64,000 nucleotides of DNA from CAZGSN01 sp964371655 (GTDB lineage: Bacteria > Desulfobacterota > Binatia > HRBIN30). A program made the translations under genes and the position numbers. The stretch covers positions 34,863 through 98,862 of the forward strand of contig CAYJOD010000015.1 of assembly GCA_964371655.1 (NCBI GenBank), written 5' to 3'. Under the pieces are notes generated by a model that was given only the letters and a program-made list of their open reading frames with translations, had not been told where the DNA came from and did no database searches. Positions 9,801-17,645 of the stretch are shown piece after piece; within the stretch, counting starts at the first letter, position 1; every line of letters begins with the position of its first letter.

Positions 9801-10531
9801 GCCGTGCCCGCGTAGATGTCCTTGACCAGGACGGTGCCAGCTGCGGTTCCGTCGCTCTTCCAGAGCTCGCTGCCGTTGGTCGCGTCGCTGGCCCGGAAAT
9901 ACAGCAAGCCGCCCACGGCAATGAGGTCCGCAGGGTAGGAGCCGCTGGAACCGGCGTAGATGTCCGTTACCAGGATGGTGCCGGCCTCGGTTCCGTCGCT
10001 CTTCCAGAGCTCGTGGCCGTTCGTCCCTTCGTTAGCCGAGAAGTACAGGGTGCCACCCACGGCGGTAAGGCTTCCCGGCGAGGAACTGGCGGCGCCGGGA
10101 TTGATGTCTTTGACCATGACGGTGCCGGCCACCGTCCCGTCGCTCTTCCACAGCTCGTGGCCGTTGGTCGCGTCGCTTGCCCGGAAATACAGCACGGCGC
10201 CCACGGCGGTGAGGTTTCCGAGGGTGGAGCTGCCCGAGCCAGGGTCGAAGTCCTTGAGCATGATAGTGCCGGCGGCTGTCCCGTCTGTCTTCCACAGCTC
10301 GGTTCCCTCATCGCCCGTCCCGTCGGCGGCGAAGAAGGTCGTGCCGCCGATGGTGACGAAAGAGTCGGGGTATGAGGAAACGTCTGCGCCGCTGGTGTTG
10401 ATGTCGCGCACCAGGTACGGCGTGCGTCCGGCGCGGGCGGTGCCCGGTCCGAGCAGGACGCCGATGGTCCCCGCGACAGCCAGCATCCGTGTCGCCAGGG
10501 CAACTGTGGTCCACAATGTCGTTCGCTTCAT
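6860..10531 (-). CDS. Large secreted ELWxxDGT-repeat protein (17-18 repeats) with shared C-terminal domain
   Basis: The open frame extends upstream to 10975, but that extension overlaps the 3' end of the neighbouring gene in another frame. The start is placed at the ATG at 10531, preceded by GGAGGGAAGAGCG and followed by a signal peptide (MKRTTLWTTVALATRMLAVA...ARA), giving 1223 residues. Seventeen full copies and one degenerate copy of the ~48-residue ELWKSDGTAAGTVLVKDI repeat fill residues ~35-890. At DNA level many copies are almost identical with an exact 144-nt period (phases at 8381, 8525, 8669, 8813), suggesting recent expansion or gene conversion. Residues 901-1223 are the same C-terminal domain as in the products of 4169-6646 and 12235-14718, here without the intervening Cys-rich repeat. 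Probably an extracellular propeller or solenoid; ligand unknown. Confidence 0.85.
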   Translation of the reverse strand: MKRTTLWTTVALATRMLAVAGTIGVLLGPGTARAGRTPYLVRDINTSGADVSSYPDSFVTIGGTTFFAADGTGDEGTELWKTDGTAAGTIMLKDFDPGSGSSTLGNLTAVGAVLYFRASDATNGHELWKSDGTVAGTVMVKDINPGAASSSPGSLTAVGGTLYFSANEGTNGHELWKSDGTEAGTILVTDIYAGSSGSYPADLIAVGGLLYFRASDATNGSELWKSDGTAAGTVLVKDIYAGTADSDAYDLTAVGGTLYFRANDGTNGYELWKSDGTAAGTVLVKDIYAGSSHSYPIDLIAVGGVLYFRARDATNGSELWKSDGTAVGTVLVKDINPSGDSNPEYFADAGGTLYFAADDGTNGFELWKSDGTAAGTVLVKDINPGGDANPYYLTAVGGTLYLHADEGSNGSELWKSDGTAAGTVLVKDIRPGADSSNPNHLAPGGGTLYFQANDGTNGYELWKSDGTAAGTVLVKDVYAGSADSGPYDLTAMGGTLYFTAADQTNGEELWKSDGSAAGTVLVKDIYAASADSDPYDLTAVGGTLYFRADEGTNGSELWKSDGTAAGTVLVKDIYPGVDGSYPESLTAVGGTLYFRADEGTNGSELWKSDGTAAGTVLVKDIYPGADGSYSYELTAVGGTLYFQADDGSNGYELWKSDGTAAGTVVVKDIYPGADGSYPYELTNVGGTLYFQADDGTNSYELWKSDGTAAGTVLVKDIYPGADGSYPYALIDVGGTLYFAADDGSNGYELWKSDGTAAGTVLVKDIRPGTGSADPGYLTAVGDTLYFQANDGTNGEELWKSDGTAAGTVLVKDIWPGTGGADLAYLAAVGDTLYFRANDGTNGSELWKSDGTAAGTVLVQDMGPGQASAGPSVLTQVGARLFFRADEVSTGEELWALRVGLDDYLTYKAAAPKKDAAGVEIPNNVFPKGWVITVDDVILDNAAADDPENFEVKKAQSLLNPAAKNNEGGPEDPDLHYLRYQMKSGKETVGAANPDGSYDKPPKHIARVWQLSNQFGTINVQSKKVSALLLPAAKSLTAPPAEPNDATHFVCYQVKPTQEISAQTPNGKFAADVQAFFADQFDDCAVNESGNPSFDGTAVAGMCLFDLKQPKELCNPMNKSAVELPRETTAVIDGSTASATQSLLCYGVKLAGDFTSTSTATLAGVSVGDSVDPKQSKHAAHTVKDGNPVYTTPGNQFPNPTVLNTKKQEMICVPTDVLGVTPAP

Positions 10532-10623
10532 CGCTCTTCCCTCCATCAAAGGTTGTGGTGCTGATTCCGTCCGACCCTCTGCCTGTGCCGCTGCCTGTGC
10601 CTTTGCCTGTACGCGGGCGCGCA

Positions 10624-11934
10624 TCACTGCTCGAAGCAATACAGGTGAGCGTTGTTGTCGCAGCTGCCACTGGACCAGTCGGTCCAGCCACCGTCCGAAA
10701 GGGAGCAGAGCCCAAGCCACGTGGACTCGACCCCGCCAGCCGTCCACCCCGAACAGTCCCACCCCCTGGCCGTACCATTTGCGATCGTGCCGGTGTGCAT
10801 CCAGGCATAGGGTCCGCTGACGGTCGCCCCATTCTCGTCCATGTCGATGGCGTGTAACAGTGACCCATCCGACAAGTCCGCCTTGCCCACCGCCACCACG
10901 GTGACGCCATCGATGAGCCGGTACTCGGCCTGAGGAATGCGGTCCTTCGCGTTTACCGAACCCGTCGACAGCCACGCGACCCAGGTTCCACCCAATGGTC
11001 CGCCGCTAGCTCCATCGGCGTGCGCTTGGCAGATGCCGTCCGCTCCGCTCAGCCCACCGAGGTTGCCGCTGTATCGCGTCGACGTCACGAATACCCTTTT
11101 GATGGGCGGGCAACTGGCGTTCGCCAGCGCGTCGTCGAAGAGGTCGCAATCTACCTGCAGGCCGTCGACGTCGTTGAGCATCTTGCACACCCGGCACTCG
11201 ACCAGACGATCGACGCAAGCGCCAAACGCCGGGTCGCCGGTTTGCCCGACGCAGTCACCCGGAAACAGGACATCCGTGTTCTGGCCCTCGTCGGTGCACT
11301 TCTTCTTCGCCGTGTCCGCGAGCTTCTGCTGGGCGTTCTGCAGCTTCAAATCCGGATCTTGCAGACCCGGGCCTCCCGCCACGTAACACGCCGTCTCGAT
11401 CTGCGCGTTGCTGGTGGCGCCGGTCTCCAACTGCTCCTTCTTGCACGTCAGGAACGTCTGCACCTTCTTGTCGAAGACCTTTGTCGCCTGGTGGTAGAGC
11501 CCGTCGCGGCACTTCATCTTCACCTTGTCGCCGTCGAGCACGACCGAGGTGTCGAGGCTGGCGCCGAAGATCTTGTGGGCGAGCCCCAGCACCGCCGCCT
11601 TGGTGTCGGCGTTGGTATTCGCCGCGCCGGTGTACAAGAAGGCCGGTGCGCTGCCGCACTTGTCCTTCGCCCCGCCGACGTCGTGATCGACGGTCTTCTG
11701 CTCAGCCTTGGCGATCTTGCCCTTCACGTCGGCCGTCGAGCACGCCTCGGCCCCGACCGCGCCCGCCTTGTCGGCCGCCTTGATGCAGCTGCGGATCTCC
11801 TTGTTCTGAACCTTGGACAGCGAACGCGCGTCCTTGTTGAGCGTGGTGATGCACTTGATGTCTTCAGCCTGCGCCAGGCCTGCGAGAACCAGAGTCGCGG
11901 CACCGAGCAATGCGATCGAGCGGCGAATCGTCAT
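10624..11934 (-). CDS. Secreted Cys-rich protein with DUF1554/C-type-lectin-like C-terminus
   Basis: 436 residues with signal peptide MTIRRSIALLGAATLVLAGL...AQA. Residues ~24-285 are Lys-rich, helical and Cys-containing (KCITTLNKDARSLSKVQNKE, SCIKAADKAGA, CRVCKMLNDVDG). Residues ~290-436 match the DUF1554 pattern known from Leptospira and myxobacterial surface proteins: VFVTSTRYSGNLGGLSGADG, ICQAHADGASGG, GTWVAWLSTGSVNAKDRI, and a terminal NAHLYCFEQ. That module is thought to adopt a collagen-NC10 or lectin-like fold. The N-terminal helical Cys-rich part resembles that of the FG-GAP protein at the left edge. Downstream, a short C/T/G-rich tandem (GCCTGTGCCGCTGCCTGTGC, around 10574-10612) separates it from the large ELWxxDGT gene. 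Function unknown. Confidence 0.8.
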   Translation of the reverse strand: MTIRRSIALLGAATLVLAGLAQAEDIKCITTLNKDARSLSKVQNKEIRSCIKAADKAGAVGAEACSTADVKGKIAKAEQKTVDHDVGGAKDKCGSAPAFLYTGAANTNADTKAAVLGLAHKIFGASLDTSVVLDGDKVKMKCRDGLYHQATKVFDKKVQTFLTCKKEQLETGATSNAQIETACYVAGGPGLQDPDLKLQNAQQKLADTAKKKCTDEGQNTDVLFPGDCVGQTGDPAFGACVDRLVECRVCKMLNDVDGLQVDCDLFDDALANASCPPIKRVFVTSTRYSGNLGGLSGADGICQAHADGASGGPLGGTWVAWLSTGSVNAKDRIPQAEYRLIDGVTVVAVGKADLSDGSLLHAIDMDENGATVSGPYAWMHTGTIANGTARGWDCSGWTAGGVESTWLGLCSLSDGGWTDWSSGSCDNNAHLYCFEQ

Positions 11935-12234
11935 GGCATCCTCCTGTTGTCGTTATGGCGTTTGAGTAGTGGGTCAATTTGATATTTCGGCCTGATGTCA
12001 TCCCGAGCGAAGCGAGGGATCTGACAGCGTTTGTCCTTACGCCGCGGCAGAAGATTCCTCGCCGCGGAAGTGCGACGGCTCGGAATGACAATCAAACCCA
12101 GTACCGGCATTGGAGATGGATTCCTCCTGGTTGCGTCGAGACGCGTCGAGGCGGAGCGTGACGTGGGTAACTGGCTAGGCAATTCATTGAGACGTCCATC
12201 GAGCTCTCCTTCTCGGGCTTCGGGCGGCGATCCC
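11935..12234. repeat. ATTCCGAGC-type inverted repeat in spacer
   Basis: Positions 11955-12110 hold a long imperfect palindrome. The left arm contains GTCATCCCGAGCGAAGCGAG, the right arm AAGATTCCTCGCCGCGGAAG then GGCTCGGAATGACAATC. Related copies occur at 31735-31885, 60648-60757 and 61050-61152. No gene is visible in the gap. Confidence 0.8.
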
Positions 12235-14718
12235 CTACGGTGCCGCTGTCACCCCCAGCACATCGGTCGGAACGCAGACCATCTCTTGCTTCTTGGTGTC
12301 CAGCATCGTCGGGTTCGGGAACTGGTTGGCCGGGCTCGTGTAGACCGGGTTGCCGTTCTTCACCGTGTGTGCGGCGTGCTTCAGTTGTTTCGGAGTGACC
12401 GAGCCGCCTACCGTCGCACCCGCCAGGGTGGCGGCGGTTGAGTTGGTGAACGTGCCGGCCAGCTTCGTTCCGTAGCACAGCAGGCTCTTCGTCGTGCCCG
12501 CCGTCGAGCCGGTGATGCCTATCGCCGTCGTCTGCCGCGGCGCCACCACCGCGCTCTTGTTCATTGGGTTGCAGAGCTCGACCACCTTCGTCAGGTCGAG
12601 CAGGCACTTCCCTTCGACGGACGTCCCCTGGAAGCTGGCGCTGCCCGAGGCATCGAGGGCGCAGTCGTTGAACTGGTCGGCGAAGAATGCCTGCAGGTTG
12701 GCGGTGAGCTTGCCATCCGACGTCTGGGCGGTGGCGTCCTTCGTGGGCTTCACCTGGTAACAAACGAAGTGCGTCGCATCGCCGGGCGTCGCCGGGGGTA
12801 TCGTCAGGCTCGCGGCCGCCGGCAGCAGCAGGGCGCTCACCTTCTTCGACTGCACGTTGATCGTCCCGAGCTCGTTGCTGAGCTGCCAGACGCGTGCGAC
12901 GTGCTTCGGCGGTTTGTTGAAGGAGCCGTCCGAGTTGGCCGCGGCCACCGACTCCTTGCCCAGCTTCATCTGGTAGCGCAGGTAGTGCGTGGTGGCGTGA
13001 TACGGACCGCCCTCGGTGTTCTTCGCCGTCGGGCTGAGCAGGCTCTGCCCGGCCGTGACCGCAAAGTTCTCGGGGTCGTCCGCGTCCGCGTCGTTCAAGT
13101 GAGTGTCGTCGACGGTGATGACCCAGCCTTTCGGAAAGACGTTGTTGGGGATCTCCGCCCCCACGGTGTCTTTCTTCGGCGCCTTCACCTTGTAGGCCGC
13201 GTAGTGGTCCGGCAGCGCCGCGCATGGGCTACCCGGCGTCGGGCACGACCATCCGGCCTCCACCTGGCAGCCCGCGTTGCAGCCATCACCGGCGCTGAGG
13301 TTCCCGTCGTCGCAGGCTTCGCCCGGGTTGATGCTGCCATTGCCGCAGCTGTCGAGATGCACAAAGGTCAGCGCCGCGGGCGCGTAGTAGTAGCGCGTGT
13401 TGGTGCCGTCGCTGATCTCGGCGTACACGTAGACCGTCGCGCCGGCGGACATGCCGGTGGTGTCCCAGGCAACGGTGTTCTGGATAAAGGTTGCACCGGT
13501 GGCGAGGTGATTCTGAACCGTGCCGATGACGCCGATGTCGTTGCCGTTATACGGGTTGCGGTCGACGTCGGCGTGCAGCCTGACGCTGCTGGCATCGGCA
13601 TAGTCGAGGGCCGCGTAACGTAGGTCGAGACTCGTGCCGATGGCAACGCTGTGGGTGCCGTGACTCAGTGGCGATCCACCTTGCAGCACCTGGAGATCGC
13701 CAATGTTTGGCCACGCGGCCGCGCTCCAAGTCAGACTCTGGCGGGCACCGCTGCCGCCGATCGCCGCGTCCGCACTCAGCCCGGCGCGAACCGCATCGCC
13801 GCCGCCCACGGGCGTGTCCGCGCTGGAGCGGTCGCCGCTACCGTCGAGGCGACTGTAGTAGAAGCCGGTGTGCGCGCCGGCAGCCTCGTACGTGTTGAAC
13901 CAGGCGGCGCGCTCGGCGGCGTCCATGACCGCCTCGCCGTTGTTGACCGGATCATTCGGGTCGATGCTCCCTTGGTACAGGAGATAGATGTTGCGGTGGT
14001 TGGGGTAGGGCGCGAGGGAAACGTCGTGATATCCGCCGGCCATGTTGCCCCATAGTCGGTGGTAGGCGCCGCTGACCGCCTCGCCCGTAGGCGATTCGTT
14101 GTTCTGCCAATAGTTGTCGGCGAAGATGACATTCTTGTAGAGCGCCGCCGGGGTGTCGATGACGGGAGGAAACGACTGCGGGTCGCCGGCCGTGAGCGGG
14201 TGCGGATCCAGCAGCGTCACCTGGTCTACGACCACGCCGCGTTCCCCGAGCAAGCGCGCGAGCTCGGCGACTAAGCCACCGCCGCGACTGTGTCCCATCA
14301 AGTGAATCGGCAGCTCGGCCAACGGCCGGCTGCCGTTCTGGCCGGTGACGATCTTGTCCACCACGGCCGCGGCGACGGCCTGGCTGGAGGGACCGCCGGT
14401 GAGATGATTGGCGACTGTAGACCAGTCGAGCACAATCAAGATTTCCCCGGTGCTCTTGGCGGCGAGATCGACGTTCCAGGGACTGCACGTGGCCACCAGG
14501 CTGGAACTGGGCTTGGTGACCGTGATGGTGCCGTAGCTCTGCTCGTTGCCCAGGTAGTTGGCCGCCACGGCGTCGCGCATGGAGGCGAGCCACGCCGGCG
14601 TGCCGGCCGGACTCGGGTTCCAGCCGTGGGTAATGATCGTGACGCCGTCGGCGCGTGCCGTCCCGGCGCTGCACAGCAGGACAGCGATCGCCGGCAAGAC
14701 ATATCGCAACGTCTTCAT
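12235..14718 (-). CDS. Secreted lipase-like alpha/beta hydrolase with Cys-rich repeat and shared C-terminal domain
   Basis: 827 residues. Signal peptide MKTLRYVLPAIAVLLCSAGT. Residues ~24-330 look like an alpha/beta hydrolase: GVTIITHGWNPSPAG (HG oxyanion-type turn), the nucleophile elbow IHLMGHSRGGGLVAELARLL (GxSxG) and VTLLDPHP, where the Asp could be catalytic. A beta-rich segment (~330-455) follows, then the Cys-rich repeat CGNGSINPGEACDDGN (~456-490). Residues 504-827 are the same domain that ends both ELWxxDGT proteins. The hydrolase may act on lipids or polyesters outside the cell, with the C-terminal domain for attachment; this is inference. Its 3' neighbours on the same strand are all secreted proteins. 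Confidence 0.82.
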   Translation of the reverse strand: MKTLRYVLPAIAVLLCSAGTARADGVTIITHGWNPSPAGTPAWLASMRDAVAANYLGNEQSYGTITVTKPSSSLVATCSPWNVDLAAKSTGEILIVLDWSTVANHLTGGPSSQAVAAAVVDKIVTGQNGSRPLAELPIHLMGHSRGGGLVAELARLLGERGVVVDQVTLLDPHPLTAGDPQSFPPVIDTPAALYKNVIFADNYWQNNESPTGEAVSGAYHRLWGNMAGGYHDVSLAPYPNHRNIYLLYQGSIDPNDPVNNGEAVMDAAERAAWFNTYEAAGAHTGFYYSRLDGSGDRSSADTPVGGGDAVRAGLSADAAIGGSGARQSLTWSAAAWPNIGDLQVLQGGSPLSHGTHSVAIGTSLDLRYAALDYADASSVRLHADVDRNPYNGNDIGVIGTVQNHLATGATFIQNTVAWDTTGMSAGATVYVYAEISDGTNTRYYYAPAALTFVHLDSCGNGSINPGEACDDGNLSAGDGCNAGCQVEAGWSCPTPGSPCAALPDHYAAYKVKAPKKDTVGAEIPNNVFPKGWVITVDDTHLNDADADDPENFAVTAGQSLLSPTAKNTEGGPYHATTHYLRYQMKLGKESVAAANSDGSFNKPPKHVARVWQLSNELGTINVQSKKVSALLLPAAASLTIPPATPGDATHFVCYQVKPTKDATAQTSDGKLTANLQAFFADQFNDCALDASGSASFQGTSVEGKCLLDLTKVVELCNPMNKSAVVAPRQTTAIGITGSTAGTTKSLLCYGTKLAGTFTNSTAATLAGATVGGSVTPKQLKHAAHTVKNGNPVYTSPANQFPNPTMLDTKKQEMVCVPTDVLGVTAAP

Positions 14719-15233
14719 CGTATCCCCTCCTCATGCGCTGCAGCGCGTCGCTGCTTCATCTGTACGAATGCCTGTTCAGATCGTGGCGATGGTCGCAGCC
14801 CGGCATCCGTCGGATCCCGCCGTGCTTGCCTGCTCAGTGCCATCCTGACCCCCTTACTGTGCGCCGCCGTGAGAGATATCGATTTGCGTCTACAGCAATC
14901 GCTTCTCCAACCGCAGCATGAGCCCGACACCAAGGGTGCGAAGAGGGGCGCGTTCCCGGCGCCGGGAACGTGCTCCTACGGCGATTTCGTGCGTGTCACC
15001 GGCATGAACAACCCAATGCAGAGTACGTGGTGCGAGTGACCAACGTGACAAGCGACGTTCGTCTACGGCGAAATCGGAGTCGTAGACGAACCTCTACGCG
15101 AGCGCGTCGCTTCTAATCTCGCCGCGCCGGCGCGAGTAGGCGCGGGCTCGTCGCGGCACGCGTGCAGGGAAACGCCAACGCCCGTCCGGGCTTTGGGAAT
15201 CAAGAGTCAGAATCTGGAATTGACAACCGTGGC
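14719..15233. other. 515-bp intergenic region with palindromes
   Basis: No coding region is convincing here. Two symmetric sites stand out: a perfect 20-bp palindrome CGTTCCCGGCGCCGGGAACG at 14951-14970, and a 10-bp perfect inverted repeat GTTCGTCTAC/GTAGACGAAC at 15057-15066 and 15082-15091 with a 15-nt loop. The region separates the lipase-like gene from the response regulator, both on the minus strand, so it contains the lipase-like gene's promoter and the end of the regulator operon. The palindrome could be an operator and the hairpin a terminator (inference). Confidence 0.6.
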
Positions 15234-15863
15234 TCAGCCGAGGAGTCCGTTGTCACGCGCGAACTCGACGATCTCGACGACGGAACGTACGCCTAGCTTT
15301 TCTTTGATGCGCTGTACGTACGTGTTCACGGTGCTGGCGGAGACGCTCATCGCTAGCGCGATGTCGACGGCACGATGTCCGCGAGCCAGGTGCCGGATCA
15401 CCTCGCGCTCGCGCGGGCTGAAGATCTTGCCGGGAGCTTCTTCCACGTCGACGTTGTGCTGGACCAGGTAGCGAGCGAGATCCGGTGTGACGTAGCGGTG
15501 GCCCTTTCGCACCATGCGAATGGCGTCGATGAGCTCATGGATCGGGCGGCGCTTGTTGAGAAACGCCCGCGCGCCATTACGGATGTACGCAACCGCATGG
15601 CTGTCTTCCGGGTACATCGTGAAGATGATCACCGCGGTTCGCGGCGCGACCTCGGCCAGTATGCGAACCGTCTTGGGACCCTCGCAACCCGCCATGTCGA
15701 TGTCGAGGATCAGGACGTCCCAGTCTTCTCTTGTCGCGCGCTCGACCAGACCGACGGCAGTCGACGCCTCTCCACAAAGCTCGATCTCCGGATCCTCGGC
15801 GAGCAAGCGCTGCAGCCCGCCACGGACGATGTCGTGGTCGTCGGCGACAAATACGCGGATCAT
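15234..15863 (-). CDS. NarL/LuxR-type response regulator
   Basis: 209 residues, start chosen at the ATG at 15863, which overlaps the kinase stop by four bases; the frame is open much further but that is kinase antisense-frame sequence. A receiver domain (1-~125) carries the acidic pair ADDHD and the phospho-acceptor Asp54 in LILDIDMAG, with the conserved Lys in FLNKRRP. A LuxR-type helix-turn-helix fills ~145-205: SPREREVIRHLARGHRAVDI, then STVNTYVQRIKEKLGVRSV. As a NarL-family regulator it should bind DNA as a dimer after phosphorylation by its partner kinase. Its targets are unknown; the secreted-protein genes just downstream on the same strand are candidates by proximity only. Confidence 0.93.
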   Translation of the reverse strand: MIRVFVADDHDIVRGGLQRLLAEDPEIELCGEASTAVGLVERATREDWDVLILDIDMAGCEGPKTVRILAEVAPRTAVIIFTMYPEDSHAVAYIRNGARAFLNKRRPIHELIDAIRMVRKGHRYVTPDLARYLVQHNVDVEEAPGKIFSPREREVIRHLARGHRAVDIALAMSVSASTVNTYVQRIKEKLGVRSVVEIVEFARDNGLLG

Positions 15864-17293
15864 GCGTGCATCTCCTCTTGTAGATCGCAAAGAGGGATCC
15901 TGACGACGATCTCGCATCCCGCGCCCGGCCGGCTCAAGATCGTGCACTCCCCATGCAACAGGCGCGAACGCTCCTGAATGCCCTTCAAGCCCAACCCATC
16001 TGGGCGCGCCAACGCGATCGGATCGAATCCAACGCCATCGTCCGCGATTCGTAAGGTCACGTCTTCGCCGGCGCCGTCGAGGCGCAGGCGCGCGTGCTGC
16101 GCTCGCGCATGGCGGGCAATGTTGGTGACGGCCTCCTGGACGATGCGGTACAGGATGAGCGACGCAAACGCGGAGAAGGAGTCGACGTCGACGCCGATTT
16201 CGACGTCGGCCACGAAGTCGCCGCGCTTCCCGAGATCCTCGACCATGCGCGTCACCGCCAGATCGAACCCTTGTTCCTCCAGGGCACGCGGCTTCACGGC
16301 GCCGATGACTCGATGCAGGCTGTCGTGGGTCTCGTTGATCCGTCCGCGGACGCCCAGCCACGACGCCGCGACCGCCTCGGCATTGGTTGCCGGGGTGCGC
16401 AGTCGCGCCTCGAGCAGCTCGATCTCCATGCCGAGAGCGACCAGCATTTGCCCGAGCTCGTCGTGGAGGTCCTGCGCGATTCGCGACCGCTCCCTCTCCT
16501 GGGTCGACGAGATGTTCTCTGCCAGCCGATGGATCTCGGCGTTTTGCTCGCTGACACGCGCCTGCAATTGGCCCGAAAGAGTGTCGAGCCGGCGCTGTTG
16601 CCGGAAGTTCATGGACAGCAGGACGTAGACGACGTGTCCGACGATGACGGCGGTGATCGCCGAGGCCACCGACCAGATGATCGGAGTACCGACAAACGGA
16701 TGCGACAGGTGGCGTGGGTCGGCGGCGAAAAAGCAGATGAAGTAGGCGACGACGAGCAGCATCGTGGCCAGGATGCGCGCCCGCAGCCCGACGACGAGCA
16801 GAACCGTCAGGAGCGGCACCGTATAGATGCCGTAGCTCAAAGGGCTGTCGAAGCCGCCCACGGTGCTCATCAACCATCCCGAGGCGCCGACAGGTACAGT
16901 GATGGCCACGACGGCCACCAGGAGGGGATGCGACGAAAACCAGGGTCGGCGGAGCAGTACGTACATGAACAGGCAGGAGACGAGCAACCAGACTCGCCAC
17001 CAAAAGATCGCTCCCATCTCCGGCGAATGACGCGCGAATACCAGCAGGTCGGTCGGCCAGGCCAGCAGCGTCATCCAGAACATGACGATCGCGGTGACCC
17101 GCGCGCTCGCCGCCGTGAGTCCCCTTGTGTGCGCCTCGATCGCCTCCCGTTCTTCCAGAGAGAAGTCGCGGCTGCTGGTAACGTCGACTCCGAGCGCGCG
17201 CAGCGCGTTGCGAGCTCGCTGAAGAAGCGAGTCCTGGCGCGCTGCCGAAAGCGGCGTGCCGGGATCGAGATGGCCGCGTCGACCAGTTTGCAT
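15860..17293 (-). CDS. NarX-type membrane sensor histidine kinase
   Basis: 477 residues. About six hydrophobic segments lie between residues 60 and 230 (for example AIVMFWMTLLAWPTDLLVF and ILATMLLVVAYFICFFAA), so sensing is probably within or at the membrane. A HisKA_3 dimerisation domain has the phospho-acceptor His277 in ERSRIAQDLHDELGQMLVAL. The HATPase domain shows the N box (ILYRIVQEAVTNIARHA) and G1/G2 boxes (IADDGVGF, GLGLKGIQER). No PAS or HAMP domain is obvious. It shares a four-base overlap with the response regulator gene, so the two form one operon and a cognate pair. Signal unknown. No clear Shine-Dalgarno site is seen before the chosen ATG, so the N-terminus is less certain. Confidence 0.92.
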   Translation of the reverse strand: MQTGRRGHLDPGTPLSAARQDSLLQRARNALRALGVDVTSSRDFSLEEREAIEAHTRGLTAASARVTAIVMFWMTLLAWPTDLLVFARHSPEMGAIFWWRVWLLVSCLFMYVLLRRPWFSSHPLLVAVVAITVPVGASGWLMSTVGGFDSPLSYGIYTVPLLTVLLVVGLRARILATMLLVVAYFICFFAADPRHLSHPFVGTPIIWSVASAITAVIVGHVVYVLLSMNFRQQRRLDTLSGQLQARVSEQNAEIHRLAENISSTQERERSRIAQDLHDELGQMLVALGMEIELLEARLRTPATNAEAVAASWLGVRGRINETHDSLHRVIGAVKPRALEEQGFDLAVTRMVEDLGKRGDFVADVEIGVDVDSFSAFASLILYRIVQEAVTNIARHARAQHARLRLDGAGEDVTLRIADDGVGFDPIALARPDGLGLKGIQERSRLLHGECTILSRPGAGCEIVVRIPLCDLQEEMHA

Positions 17294-17645
17294 GGCGCCG
17301 TATTACACCAAACGCCGGTGGCGGCGACAGAGCCCGGGGGAGAGCAAACTGGCGCCGCCATCGCAGCACCGATCGCGAGCTGCTTGCCCGGAGCTCTCAC
17401 CACAGAGGCACCGAGACACAGAGAAATCCAAGACGCACAAGAGTTGACGCACATGGGTTAAGGGAAACGATTGCCACAAGAACATGCCACTGGGCGGAAT
17501 TAGACGGGGTGCCTAAGTGTTGATGATCTTCCTCTTCTCTGTGCCTCTGTGTCTCTGTGGTAGATTCTTCTGGTAAGAACCCCGGGCTAACCGGTTGCGT
17601 GGCGGCGCCGACCGTCGCTACGAGCCGGGACGAAAGGACGACGCC
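17294..17645. repeat. CTCTGTG-type inverted repeat in divergent spacer
   Basis: Positions 17397-17572 form a long imperfect inverted repeat: left arm CACAGAGGCACCGAGACACA, right arm TCTCTGTGCCTCTGTGTCTC. A copy with the same arms is at 41447-41566. The spacer lies between the kinase (minus) and the acyl-CoA dehydrogenase (plus) and must contain both promoters, but no specific promoter could be assigned. Confidence 0.8.

Noticed and set aside
6992..10375. Open plus-strand frame of 1127 codons opposite the large ELWxxDGT gene
   Set aside because: It is the antisense of a 144-bp coding repeat, so a stop-free frame in one unit is stop-free in all. The translation is low-complexity, without signal peptide, ribosome site or family motif.
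10532..10975. N-terminal extension of the large ELWxxDGT protein
   Set aside because: It overlaps the 3' end of the DUF1554-like gene in another frame, while a signal peptide and a GGAGG site support the start at 10531.
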